Source of the DNA: Pseudomonas sp. B21-056
GTDB lineage: Bacteria > Pseudomonadota > Gammaproteobacteria > Pseudomonadales > Pseudomonadaceae
Direction: 5' to 3'
DNA length: 64,000 nucleotides
NCBI RefSeq assembly: GCF_026016325.1
Contig: NZ_CP087203.1
Coordinates: 3,100,001 to 3,164,000 of the forward strand
Shown one piece after another: positions 55,497-64,000 of the stretch. The notes under the pieces were generated by a model. It was given only the letters and a program-made list of their open reading frames with translations, searched no databases and had not been told where the DNA came from. Numbering within the stretch: position 1 is the stretch's first letter; the number at the start of each line of letters is the position of its first letter. The translations under genes were made by a program, and so were the position numbers.

Positions 55497-56477
55497 ATGC
55501 AACTCGGGATTATTGGACTGGGCCGCATGGGCGGCAATATTGCGCGGCGCCTGATGCTCAATGGGCACACCACAGTGGTCTATGACCGCAACACCGCGTT
55601 CGTCGAAAACCTGGCCCAGGAAGGTGCCACGGGCGTGGCTGACCTGCCGGCGCTGGTGGCCGGCCTGGAAAAGCCGCGGGCGGTCTGGGTCATGCTGCCG
55701 GCCGGCGCGCCCACCGAAGACACCATCAATGCGCTCAGCGAGCTGCTGGAGCCCGGCGATGTGATCATCGATGGCGGTAACACGTACTACAAGGACGACA
55801 TCCGTCGTGCCGCGGCCCTGTCGGAAAAAGGCTTGAACTACATGGACGTGGGCACGTCCGGCGGTGTCTGGGGCCTGGAGCGCGGTTATTGCATGATGAT
55901 CGGCGGCGATGCCGACGTGGTGAAGCGCCTGGACCCGCTGTTCGACAGCCTGGCGCCGGGCATGGGCGACATTCCCCGTACCCGTGACCGCAAGTCCGAC
56001 GACGACCGCGCCGAACGCGGCTATATCCACGCTGGCCCGGCCGGGTCGGGACATTTCGTGAAGATGATCCACAACGGCATCGAGTACGGCATGATGCAGG
56101 CCTTCGCCGAAGGCTTCGACATCCTCAAGACCAAGTCCAGCGAAAGCCTGCCGCCGGAGCAGCGTTTCGACCTGAACCTGGCCGATATCGCCGAAGTCTG
56201 GCGCCGCGGCAGCGTGGTTTCGTCCTGGTTGCTGGACCTGACAGCCGATGCCTTGGCCAGCGATCCAAAGCTGGACGGCTTTTCCGGTGAAGTGGCCGAC
56301 AGCGGCGAAGGGCGCTGGACCATCGAGGCGGCCATCGAACAAGCGGTGCCGGTGCCGGTGCTGTCCAGTTCGCTGTTCGCCCGTTTCCGTTCCCGCCAGC
56401 AGAGCACCTACGGCGACAAGATGCTGTCCGCCATGCGCTTCGGCTTCGGCGGCCACGTGGAGACGCCGAAAAAATGA
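55497..56477 (+). CDS. gnd: 6-phosphogluconate dehydrogenase, decarboxylating (short NAD type)
   Basis: A 326-residue enzyme that oxidises 6-phosphogluconate to ribulose-5-phosphate, CO2 and NAD(P)H. The nucleotide motif is [10 protein letters not shown]; an IIDGGNTYY segment and [19 protein letters not shown] (substrate-site Ser/Gly) follow. The [21 protein letters not shown] block is diagnostic. It is the short form (about 300-330 residues) that prefers NAD in many bacteria. The equivalent in P. putida is gntZ, next to zwfB. It overlaps zwf by 4 bases. Confidence 0.95.
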   Translation: MQLGIIGLGRMGGNIARRLMLNGHTTVVYDRNTAFVENLAQEGATGVADLPALVAGLEKPRAVWVMLPAGAPTEDTINALSELLEPGDVIIDGGNTYYKDDIRRAAALSEKGLNYMDVGTSGGVWGLERGYCMMIGGDADVVKRLDPLFDSLAPGMGDIPRTRDRKSDDDRAERGYIHAGPAGSGHFVKMIHNGIEYGMMQAFAEGFDILKTKSSESLPPEQRFDLNLADIAEVWRRGSVVSSWLLDLTADALASDPKLDGFSGEVADSGEGRWTIEAAIEQAVPVPVLSSSLFARFRSRQQSTYGDKMLSAMRFGFGGHVETPKK

Positions 56478-57994
56478 CCTCGATCGGCAGGAAATCCAAG
56501 GCAGAACCCGCGCCGTCGACCACGTTGTTCCTGTTCGGTGCCCATGGTGATCTGGTAAAGCGCCTGCTGATGCCGGCACTGTACCATCTCAACCGTGACG
56601 GGTTGCTGGGGGATGGACTGCAGATCATTGGTGTTGATCACAACGCCATCAGCGACCTGGACTTCGCCAGGAAACTCGAGGATTTCATCCGTCACGAAGC
56701 GGCGAGCAAGGGCGGCGATGCCGGCCGGGCGCTCGACCCGGTGCTGTGGGCCCGGTTGGCCAAAGGCATCAGCTACGTGCAGGGTGACTTCCTCGACGAC
56801 AGCACCTATGCCGAGCTGGCGGCGAAGATCGCCGCCAGCGGGACCGGCAATGCGGTGTTCTACCTGGCGACCGCGCCGCGCTTTTTCAGCGAGGTGGTGC
56901 GCCGCCTCGGTGCGGCCGGGTTGCTCGAGGAACAGGCGGATGCCTTTCGGCGGGTGGTGATCGAAAAACCGTTCGGCTCCGATCTGCACACCGCCGAAGC
57001 GCTCAATGCCTGCCTGCTCAAGGTCATGAGCGAGAAGCAGATCTATCGGATCGACCATTATCTGGGCAAGGAAACCGTACAGAACATCCTGGTCAGCCGT
57101 TTCTCCAACAGTTTTTTCGAAGCGTTCTGGAACAATCATTACATCGACCACGTGCAAATCACCGCCGCTGAAACGGTCGGGGTGGAAACCCGTGGCAGTT
57201 TTTATGAACACACCGGAGCCCTGCGGGACATGGTGCCCAACCACCTGTTCCAGTTGCTGGCGATGGTGGCCATGGAGCCGCCGGCGGCCTTCGGTGCCGA
57301 CGCGGTACGAGGGGAGAAGGCCAAGGTGATCGGGGCCATTCGCCCCTGGTCGCTGGAGCAGGCCCGGGCCAACTCGGTGCGCGGCCAGTACAGCGCCGGC
57401 GCAATCGGCGGCCAGGCGGTGAACGGTTACCGCCAGGAAGCCAACGTGGCAGCCGACAGCGGCACTGAAACCTACGTCGCCCTGAAAGTCATGATCGACA
57501 ACTGGCGTTGGGTCGGGGTGCCGTTTTACCTGCGTACCGGCAAGCGCATGAGTGTGCGGGACACGGAAATCGTCATCTGTTTCAAGCCAGCACCCTACGC
57601 GCAGTTTCGCGACACTGAAGTCGAGGAATTGCAACCTACCTACCTGAAGATACAGATCCAGCCCAATGAAGGCATGTGGTTCGATCTACTGGCCAAGCGG
57701 CCGGGGCCGGCCCTCGACATGGCGAATATCGAATTGGGCTTTGCCTACAAGGATTTCTTCGAGATGCAACCATCCACGGGTTACGAAACCCTGATCTACG
57801 ATTGCCTGACCGGCGATCAGACATTGTTCCAGCGTGCCGACAACATCGAGAACGGCTGGCGTGCCGTGCAGCCGTTTCTCGATGCCTGGCAGCCGGACGT
57901 GACCGTCCAGCCTTACAAGGCTGGAGAGAATGGCCCGGCGGCCGCCGATGATCTGCTGACACGCGACGGTCGCGCCTGGCATGACCTCGGATGA
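56474..57994 (+). CDS. zwf: Glucose-6-phosphate 1-dehydrogenase
   Basis: A 506-residue enzyme that makes 6-phosphogluconolactone and NAD(P)H, feeding the Entner-Doudoroff and oxidative pentose-phosphate routes. The substrate-binding signature RIDHYLGKE is present. The coenzyme motif is [12 protein letters not shown] (usually GASGDL). Pseudomonads carry several Zwf isoenzymes; pairing with short Gnd marks this as the P. putida zwfB-like copy, not the hexR-edd-linked one. Start and stop overlap gnd upstream and the HAD gene downstream (ATGA at both junctions). Confidence 0.95.
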   Translation: MTSIGRKSKAEPAPSTTLFLFGAHGDLVKRLLMPALYHLNRDGLLGDGLQIIGVDHNAISDLDFARKLEDFIRHEAASKGGDAGRALDPVLWARLAKGISYVQGDFLDDSTYAELAAKIAASGTGNAVFYLATAPRFFSEVVRRLGAAGLLEEQADAFRRVVIEKPFGSDLHTAEALNACLLKVMSEKQIYRIDHYLGKETVQNILVSRFSNSFFEAFWNNHYIDHVQITAAETVGVETRGSFYEHTGALRDMVPNHLFQLLAMVAMEPPAAFGADAVRGEKAKVIGAIRPWSLEQARANSVRGQYSAGAIGGQAVNGYRQEANVAADSGTETYVALKVMIDNWRWVGVPFYLRTGKRMSVRDTEIVICFKPAPYAQFRDTEVEELQPTYLKIQIQPNEGMWFDLLAKRPGPALDMANIELGFAYKDFFEMQPSTGYETLIYDCLTGDQTLFQRADNIENGWRAVQPFLDAWQPDVTVQPYKAGENGPAAADDLLTRDGRAWHDLG

Positions 57995-58812
57995 GTGATC
58001 AGGTGAAACACTCCATCCGTTTTCTGCTCAGCGACATGGACGGGACACTGCTCCTGCCCGACCACAGCCTCAACCAGCGCACCATCGAAGCTGTTCGCTC
58101 CCTGCGCGAGGCCGGCGTGTTGTTCAGCCTCGCCACCGGACGGCCGCCCCGGGCAATGTTGCAGCAGATCGAAGCCCTGGGTGTCGACTTGCCCACGGCG
58201 GCGTTCAACGGCGGTACCCTGGTGCATCCGGACGGCAGTTTCCTCGCCGTGCACTACCTGCCACCCGAGGCGGCGTTGACGACCCTGGCGTTGTACGCCG
58301 ATCAGCCCGGCATCGAGGTCTGGGTGTTTGCCGATGACCATTGGCTGGTGCGTGACGCCAACGGGCCGATGGTGCCGGTGGAAACCCGCGGCCTGGGCTA
58401 TCCGCCCGTTGAAGTCGAGAGTTTCGAGCCCTACCTGGAGCGCATCGACAAGATCGTCGCCACCAGCGCCAACACGGATCTGCTGGTTGAACTGGAGGCG
58501 CGCTTGCATCCGCTGCTCAAGGGCCAGGCCCAGGTGTCGCGTTCGCAGCCGATCTATCTGGACGTTACGGCGATGCAAGCCAACAAGGGGGAAGCGCTGT
58601 CGACCCTGGCGACCTTCCTCGGCGTGCCACTGGAGCAGACGGCGGCCATGGGGGACGGCGGCAATGACCCGGCGATGTTCCACCGAGCGGGCCTGTCGAT
58701 TGCCATGGGGCAGGCGGATGAGGCGATCAAGCGCCAGGCCGATGTGATTACCGCATCCGTCATCGAGGATGGCGCGGCGCTGGCGATCGAGCGGTACATC
58801 CTCTCCCGATAA
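57991..58812 (+). CDS. Cof-type HAD-IIB phosphatase
   Basis: A 273-residue HAD-IIB hydrolase. Motif I is LLSDMDGTLL with the nucleophile Asp, motif II is SLATGR, and motif IV is MGDGGNDPAMF. Cof-type members dephosphorylate sugar phosphates and related metabolites. Translational coupling to zwf suggests a role with hexose- or gluconate-phosphates, for example relieving sugar-phosphate stress; that is inference. Confidence 0.92.
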   Translation: MSDQVKHSIRFLLSDMDGTLLLPDHSLNQRTIEAVRSLREAGVLFSLATGRPPRAMLQQIEALGVDLPTAAFNGGTLVHPDGSFLAVHYLPPEAALTTLALYADQPGIEVWVFADDHWLVRDANGPMVPVETRGLGYPPVEVESFEPYLERIDKIVATSANTDLLVELEARLHPLLKGQAQVSRSQPIYLDVTAMQANKGEALSTLATFLGVPLEQTAAMGDGGNDPAMFHRAGLSIAMGQADEAIKRQADVITASVIEDGAALAIERYILSR

Positions 58813-58827
58813 TTTACATAGAACCCT

Positions 58828-58915
58828 GTGGGAGCGAGCCTGCTCGCGATGGCGGTGAGTCAGTCAGCCTGGATGTCGACTGATACGCCGCCATCGCGAG
58901 CAGGCTCGCTCCCAC
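58828..58915. repeat. REP pair (inverted)
   Basis: REP units in opposite orientation at 58828-58849 and 58894-58915, spaced 66 bases, between the convergent HAD and nhaB genes. Confidence 0.9.
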
Positions 58916-58945
58916 AGTGGCTTCATCTCTATCTACAACCGAGCC

Positions 58946-60448
58946 CTACAACCAATACGTCACCGCAAACCACCCCAAGCCACCCATCACCACGGTATAA
59001 GGCAAGGCCATCCACACCATCCGCCCATAGGACAGGCGAATCAGCGGGGCAATGGCCGACGTCAGCAGGAACAGGAAGGCGGCCTGGCCGTTGGGCGTGG
59101 CAACGCTGGGCAGGTTGGTGCCGGTATTGATGGCCACTGCCAGAGTCTCGAACTGTTCGCGGCTCATGTGCCCGGAGACGAAGGCCTGCTTCACCTCAGT
59201 GATGTAGATGGTTGCCACGAACACGTTGTCGCTGATGGCCGACAGCAGGCCGTTGGCGATGAACAGCATGCCTGGCTGCTGATCGGCGGGCAGGGCCAGT
59301 ACCCATTGGATCAACGGCGTGAACAGCTGTTGATCGTGAATCACCGCCACCACTGCGAAGAACACCACCAGCAGCGAGGTGAACGGCATCGCGTCCTTGA
59401 AGGCGTTGCCCAGTCGATGTTCATCGGTGATGCCGGTGAACGCGGTGATCAACACGATGACGGTCAGGCCGATCAGGCCAACTTCGGCAATATGCAGGGC
59501 CAGGGCCACGATCAGGATCAGCGCGGCGATTCCCTGGACGATCAGGGCCGCGCGTTGGCGTGAGGTGCGCTCGCGGTTGTCCTGTTCCGCGTAGTCGGCC
59601 AACACGGCGCGAACGTTATCCGGCAGCAGCGTGCCGTAACCGAACCAGCGCAGCTTTTCCAAGGCCAGGCAGGTCAGCAGCCCAGCCACCAGGACCGGCA
59701 GCGACACGGGTGCGACCTTCACGAAAAAGTCCGCGAAATGCCAGCCCATTTCATGGCCGATCAGCAGGTTCTGTGGCTCGCCCACCAAGGTGCACACGCC
59801 ACCCAGCGCGGTGCCGACGACGCCATGCATCAAGAGGCTGCGCAAAAAGGCCCGGAACTGATCCAGGTCGCCATGGTGCAAGGAGGGCAGGTCGTGGTCT
59901 TCATCGACGCTGCTGTCCTGGCGCGGGTCGTTGCCCGAGGCCACGCGGTGATAAACCGAATAGAAACCTATCGCGGCGCTGATGATCACCGCCGTGACGG
60001 TCAACGCATCGAGAAAGGCCGACAGGAACGCCGAGAGGAAGCAGAACATCAGGGCCAGCAACGCCTTGGAGCGGACGCCCAGCAGCAGACGGGAAAACAG
60101 AAAGAGCAGCAGGTCCTTCATGAAGTAGATCCCGGCCACCATGAACATCAACAGCAGGATCACCGGAAAGTTGTGCAACAGTTCGTCGTACAGCGCCTTG
60201 GGCGTGGTCATGCCCAACGCCAGGGCTTCGATCAACAACAGGCCGCCGGGCATCAAAGGATAGCACTTGAGGGCCATGGCGAGGGTGAAGATGAATTCCA
60301 CCACCAGCATCCAGCCTGCCACCACCGGACCGAGGTTCCATAACACCAGGGCATTGACGATCAGGAAGGTGACGATGCACGCCTTGTACCAGCGGGGTGA
60401 GTGCCCAAGGAAGTTGTGGGCGAAAGCCTGGGCCATGGAACCGGACAT
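58946..60448 (-). CDS. nhaB: Na+/H+ antiporter NhaB
   Basis: A 500-residue inner-membrane antiporter that expels Na+ in exchange for protons. The N-terminus ([20 protein letters not shown]) and blocks such as [17 protein letters not shown] match NhaB, as do length and about 12 membrane segments. AAAAGGAG lies before the ATG. It is monocistronic. Confidence 0.94.
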   Translation of the reverse strand: MSGSMAQAFAHNFLGHSPRWYKACIVTFLIVNALVLWNLGPVVAGWMLVVEFIFTLAMALKCYPLMPGGLLLIEALALGMTTPKALYDELLHNFPVILLLMFMVAGIYFMKDLLLFLFSRLLLGVRSKALLALMFCFLSAFLSAFLDALTVTAVIISAAIGFYSVYHRVASGNDPRQDSSVDEDHDLPSLHHGDLDQFRAFLRSLLMHGVVGTALGGVCTLVGEPQNLLIGHEMGWHFADFFVKVAPVSLPVLVAGLLTCLALEKLRWFGYGTLLPDNVRAVLADYAEQDNRERTSRQRAALIVQGIAALILIVALALHIAEVGLIGLTVIVLITAFTGITDEHRLGNAFKDAMPFTSLLVVFFAVVAVIHDQQLFTPLIQWVLALPADQQPGMLFIANGLLSAISDNVFVATIYITEVKQAFVSGHMSREQFETLAVAINTGTNLPSVATPNGQAAFLFLLTSAIAPLIRLSYGRMVWMALPYTVVMGGLGWFAVTYWL

Positions 60449-60550
60449 CGGCTGCTCCTTTTATTTAGAAGCGCGCAACTTGCCGTAAGCAATAAGGAAT
60501 ATCAAGCGTAGGAATTCGCACCGCCCCATCAGCAGTCGGTGCTTTCCGGG

Positions 60551-61840
60551 TCAGGCCCAGTGCCGGGTCACCACGGCTCGGTAGGTACCGTGGAGGGAGT
60601 GGCCACCCACCAGGATTTTTCCGTCGGTTTGCACCGCGAGTGAGGTGGCGGTGTCCAGGCTGTAGCCGAGTCGCGTGCGAACCCAGCCTTTGCCGTGGCC
60701 GAAAACCGGGTCGAGGTTGGCGTCTGGCAGGTGTCGGGCCAGTATGAAGTCGGCCTCGATACCGCCGATGGTGGCTCCGGCGGTCACCAGTTTTCCATCG
60801 GATTGAACCTGGGCGGCGGTCCACTGGCTGGCGTTGTGTCCGATCTCCAGGAGCCGGCAGTGCCCCTGGTTGCAGTGACGATCCGGTTTACCGTCCTTGC
60901 GCACCTTCAGGGACAGGCAATGCATGGGATCGCGACTGCTGCCGAACGCCTGCAGGTCACCGTTCTGATGTTGGACGATCTGGTTGACCATCACGCTGCG
61001 CTCCTCGGCGGTGATGGACAGGAAGCCGTTCTCGCCGAAGCTGTCATCGAGTTTGCCGCTGGGGTCATAACGAACCATCAAGCCTTGCTGGGGCAGATCA
61101 ATGGCGCCACCCACCACGATATTGCCATCGGCCTGGAGCGCGAGACAGCTCAGCCAGGTGTTCTTGAGCAGGCGCCGAACCATTACAAAACCACCCCTGT
61201 TGAACGAGGTGTCCAACGCACCGTCCGGCAGCAACCTGATCAGGACGCCGACATGGTCGGAAAATTGATAATGATGGTTGGCCAACAGGAGTATCCGGCC
61301 ATCAGGCTGCACGCGCATATCGCAGGCTTCGAGGCCCGGTATGCCAGGCGGCAGCCAAGGGTCGCGCAGGCCTTGGGAGAGGTTGCCTTCGATCCGGATC
61401 ACTTGTCGTCCGGTGTTGCCGAAACCGGGGGCGGGGCGGCCTTGCGCATCGAACAGCGCCAGGCCAGGTAGGGTGCAATCGGCGCTTTGGTAATGCAGGC
61501 CGGATAACAGAATCTTTCCGTCGGGCAACTCGGTCACTTTGCCTGCGGTCGCTTCGAAACCATGCTCAAAAGAGCCGATCACACAGCCACCGGTACCAAA
61601 GCCTGGATCGGCCGAGCCGTCGTGATTGAGCCGGGCGAGCCCGAACCGGCTGCCGTGGGGTGTCTCGATCCTGGCCGCCACCAGAATTCTTCCAGTGCGG
61701 TCGAGGCTCAGCCCGGTGGTCAGGCTGGACGTGCTGCCGGGAAAATGAACCGATGCCTTGCCGGTATTGGCAAAGCCTGCATCCAGTTGGCCGACGTGAA
61801 CCGTCGCCATCGGAAGCTCAGGCGCGAATTGATTGAGCAT
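60551..61840 (-). CDS. Delta-60 repeat protein
   Basis: A 429-residue protein made of about seven delta-60 repeats, each ending in a segment like TDGKILVGGHSL or PDGKILLSGLHY. Each repeat is predicted to form one blade of a beta-propeller, so a seven-bladed propeller is likely. No signal peptide or enzymatic motif is evident. The ATG at 61840 has AAGGAGA 8 bases upstream; the longer frame to 61900 is unsupported. Such proteins are common in Pseudomonas but lack a defined role. Confidence 0.88.
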   Translation of the reverse strand: MLNQFAPELPMATVHVGQLDAGFANTGKASVHFPGSTSSLTTGLSLDRTGRILVAARIETPHGSRFGLARLNHDGSADPGFGTGGCVIGSFEHGFEATAGKVTELPDGKILLSGLHYQSADCTLPGLALFDAQGRPAPGFGNTGRQVIRIEGNLSQGLRDPWLPPGIPGLEACDMRVQPDGRILLLANHHYQFSDHVGVLIRLLPDGALDTSFNRGGFVMVRRLLKNTWLSCLALQADGNIVVGGAIDLPQQGLMVRYDPSGKLDDSFGENGFLSITAEERSVMVNQIVQHQNGDLQAFGSSRDPMHCLSLKVRKDGKPDRHCNQGHCRLLEIGHNASQWTAAQVQSDGKLVTAGATIGGIEADFILARHLPDANLDPVFGHGKGWVRTRLGYSLDTATSLAVQTDGKILVGGHSLHGTYRAVVTRHWA

Positions 61841-62024
61841 GCATGCCTCTCCTTGCGCGTCGACCGGCCCGGAGGGGCGATGACTGCATGAGGGCAACAT
61901 TCAATCCCTGAACGTGACAGTGCACAACTGTCAGACCTTGCACATATAGCGGCGAATCGTGCCAGAGCAATGACTTTTTGGCTCAGTGCCAAGCCTGCTA
62001 TCAATACAGGCTCGGACTTTATAC

Positions 62025-62048
62025 AAAAAAGCCGGTGTTTATTCCGGC
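62025..62048 (-). terminator. Terminator overlapping the stop codon
   Basis: On the minus strand GCCGG-AATAAACA-CCGGC is followed by TTTTTT. The TAA stop of the 88-residue gene lies inside the hairpin loop. This gives an almost leaderless 3' end and could link translation of the last codons to termination. Confidence 0.8.
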
Positions 62049-62305
62049 ATGGACCAGGACTGCAACTTGTAACCTTCCTGGCTCAATTCGGCGCGAGCCT
62101 GTTTCAACAGGTCGGCCAGTTGGGCTGGATCGGTATAGGCACTGCTTGGAATCTGAGTGCGGCCAATATGGGTATTGGTGCGGTCGACGACGGTCAGGCT
62201 CAATTCGCCGTTGCCATCCTGTGGGGCCCAGGCCACGCACTGGAAAGGTTTAAATGCGCGGTCGGCAATCAAAAGAGCTTCGTTGATACGGAGCGGGGCG
62301 TTCAT
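62039..62305 (-). CDS. Conserved small protein, function unknown
   Basis: An 88-residue cytoplasmic-looking protein (start MNAPLRINEALLIADRAFKP), mixed alpha/beta by eye, without signal, membrane helix or catalytic motif. The stop is embedded in its terminator. Codon use fits the surroundings. I do not assign a function. Confidence 0.75.
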   Translation of the reverse strand: MNAPLRINEALLIADRAFKPFQCVAWAPQDGNGELSLTVVDRTNTHIGRTQIPSSAYTDPAQLADLLKQARAELSQEGYKLQSWSMPE

Positions 62306-62646
62306 GGCGTTCTCTCATAAAAGTGCCCAATCAGATGATGTGCCGTCGGGTGGGCGGACCGTGCGGCGGGTTACTTGTACTGATGTTCCGAACCGTGGGT
62401 CAGGTCACACAATCCTTGAATAAATTTCGATTTTCTTTCAGACCCGGAAAATAGCCTTTTGTTTGAAAGCTCCATGAAAGATTTGCGAAGACTGTAACTA
62501 ACGAAACGCTCGCTTATAACCGCTTTGGGGCAGTTTCAATAATCAATTGATACAAGGATGCGTCAACTTCTTGCTACTGTTACATGCAGGTTCGCCAATC
62601 GACTGTTTCTATTCATATTTCTTAATTTTGGCGCCAAGGATCAGTC
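62306..62646 (+). promoter_or_regulatory. AT-rich upstream region of the sigma-54 activator
   Basis: About 340 bases without a gene, markedly AT-richer than the surroundings between about 62430 and 62640. An AAGGA site lies 7 bases before the ATG at 62647. The long AT-rich leader may bind a nucleoid protein such as MvaT. No clear -24/-12 (GG-N10-GC) promoter was found by eye. Confidence 0.4.
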
Positions 62647-63972
62647 ATGGTCGAAGCCAGTACGTCACGTCGTCTGCTCGTGGTTGATCCCTGCGATGAT
62701 TGCCATCGCCTGTTGCCGGGTCTGCGCACCATCGGCTGGGAGGTCGAGAGTTGTTCCCTTGACCATGCCGGTGATCGAACGTGCGATGTGGGGCTCCTGA
62801 GATTGCAGCCTTTTCATCTGGAACGCCCGGAAGCGGTCAAGGAGTTGATCAGCCGCAGTGGTACCGAGTGGATCGCCGTGCTCAACCAGGAAGTGCTGCG
62901 CCTGAAGAATGTCGGCGATTTCGTCTGCGAATGGTTCTTCGATTTCCATACGCTGCCCTTCGATGTATCACGGGTCCAGGTGACGCTGGGCCGGGCGTTT
63001 GGCATGGCGCGCCTGCGCGGGCAGGGCTCGGTTCATATCCATTTGCCCGAGCACGAGTTGCTGGGCGACAGCAAGCCGATTCGCGAATTGCGCAAACTGT
63101 TGAGCAAGCTGGCGCCTACCGAATCACCGGTATTGATTCGTGGCGAGAGCGGGACCGGCAAGGAGCTGGTGGCACGTACACTGCATTCGCAGTCCCTGCG
63201 TCGCAACAAGCCGTTCATTGCCATCAACTGTGGCGCCATCCCGGAACATCTGATCCAGTCCGAATTGTTCGGCCACGAGAAAGGGGCGTTTACCGGCGCT
63301 CACCAGCGCAAGATCGGGCGCATCGAAGCGGCCCATGGCGGGACACTGTTCCTGGATGAGATTGGCGACCTACCCCTGGAGTTGCAGGCCAATCTGCTGC
63401 GATTTCTGCAGGAAAAACACATAGAACGGGTCGGTGGCAGCCAGCCGATTGCCGTCGATGTCCGGGTATTGGCGGCTACCCACGTGGATCTGGAAGCGGC
63501 CATCGAACACCGGCTGTTTCGCGAAGACTTGTACTATCGCCTGAACGTGCTGCAAGTGGTGATGGCGCCCCTGCGTGAGCGCCATGGCGACTTGTCGATG
63601 CTCGCCAGTCACTTTTCCCATCTCTACAGCCAGGAAACCGGTCGCCGGCCGCGCAGCTTCAGCGAGGACGCCCTGGTGGCGATGGGCATGCATGACTGGC
63701 CGGGCAATGTCCGGGAACTGGCCAACCGGGTCCGGCGTGGCCTGGTGCTGGCCGAGGGGCGGCAGATCGAAGCCCGGGACCTTGGCCTGGCCAGTCATCA
63801 GGGGATCGTGGCACCGATGGGCACCCTCGAAGACTACAAGACCCGTGCCGAACGCCAGGCACTGAGCGATGTGCTCAACCGTCACAGCGACAACCTGAGC
63901 GTCGCGGCCCGGGTGCTGGGCGTGTCACGGCCGACGTTCTATCGCTTGCTGCACAAGCATCAGATCCGCTGA
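62647..63972 (+). CDS. Sigma-54-dependent activator with VpsR-like N-terminus
   Basis: A 441-residue enhancer-binding protein. Residues about 1-130 form a receiver-like domain without a recognisable phospho-acceptor set, resembling the N-terminal domain of Vibrio VpsR. The AAA+ domain (about 135-370) has Walker A GESGTGKE, the sigma-54 contact loop GAFTGA, and Walker B GGTLFLDEIGDLP. The C-terminus is a Fis helix-turn-helix (LSVAARVLGVSRPTFYRLLH). VpsR-type proteins can respond to c-di-GMP and control polysaccharide or motility genes. No target gene is adjacent in the window. Confidence 0.9.
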   Translation: MVEASTSRRLLVVDPCDDCHRLLPGLRTIGWEVESCSLDHAGDRTCDVGLLRLQPFHLERPEAVKELISRSGTEWIAVLNQEVLRLKNVGDFVCEWFFDFHTLPFDVSRVQVTLGRAFGMARLRGQGSVHIHLPEHELLGDSKPIRELRKLLSKLAPTESPVLIRGESGTGKELVARTLHSQSLRRNKPFIAINCGAIPEHLIQSELFGHEKGAFTGAHQRKIGRIEAAHGGTLFLDEIGDLPLELQANLLRFLQEKHIERVGGSQPIAVDVRVLAATHVDLEAAIEHRLFREDLYYRLNVLQVVMAPLRERHGDLSMLASHFSHLYSQETGRRPRSFSEDALVAMGMHDWPGNVRELANRVRRGLVLAEGRQIEARDLGLASHQGIVAPMGTLEDYKTRAERQALSDVLNRHSDNLSVAARVLGVSRPTFYRLLHKHQIR

Positions 63973-64000
63973 GCCATTCCCGGTATAAGCCCGCTCCCAC

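Noticed and set aside
63989..64000. Partial REP at the right edge
   Set aside because: Only about ten bases fit (CCGCTCCCAC); too short to call.

Overview
The window reads as one continuous piece of a Pseudomonas chromosome, most likely the P. fluorescens group. The evidence is high GC, dense same-strand operons, a dpkA gene close to the P. syringae protein, a gnd-zwf pair arranged as in P. putida, and many copies of the Pseudomonas REP palindrome (core GTGGGAGCGAGCCTGCTCGC). I see no phage, plasmid, integrase, transposase or CRISPR locus.

Layout. 0-9 kb: an orphan sensor kinase, an SPFH membrane protein, tRNA-Ser(UGA), a Bax-inhibitor-1 protein, an exported mono-haem protein, an Lrp regulator divergent from a DMT exporter, and an aldehyde dehydrogenase. 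9-13 kb: two related autotransporter barrels in tandem, one without a passenger domain. 13-26 kb: an EEP nuclease/phosphatase, a PIG-L deacetylase with an altered metal motif, and a glycogen/trehalose operon (glgA-treZ-malQ-treY-DUF2934-glgX, partly joined by ATGA overlaps). These last enzymes build alpha-glucan (GlgA), debranch and remodel it (GlgX, MalQ), and turn its ends into trehalose (TreY, TreZ). 26-32 kb: two REP arrays around a hydroxyacid dehydrogenase, an alpha/beta hydrolase and a DUF411 protein, then a chemoreceptor.

31.9-39 kb holds the most unusual locus. It is a five-gene minus-strand operon encoding an MdfA-like exporter, a LuxE-type acyl-protein synthetase, a LuxC acyl reductase fused to a PaaK-like adenylating domain, a second PaaK-like enzyme, and a GNAT acyltransferase. 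No luciferase (luxAB) or luxD gene is present, so light production is not indicated. The gene set suggests activation and reduction of a carboxylic acid, then conjugation and export of a small molecule. 39-45 kb: a tiny lipoprotein, a small membrane protein, a shortened Fur-like regulator, and a 1601-residue dermonecrotic-toxin-like protein. That protein repeats one short module four times and ends in an HExxH metalloprotease-like domain.

45-64 kb is mostly housekeeping or conserved Pseudomonas genes: dpkA, DUF883, LysR divergent from a nitrilase, a LEA-type lipoprotein, a WYL regulator, an NTF2-like protein, an AFG1/ZapE ATPase, GNAT, a CptA-like phosphoethanolamine transferase, a 57-residue basic protein, the coupled gnd-zwf-HAD operon, nhaB, a delta-60-repeat protein, and a VpsR-like sigma-54 activator. 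Three families of palindromic intergenic repeats are scattered throughout. All calls come from reading the sequence and from family knowledge; no database search was run.
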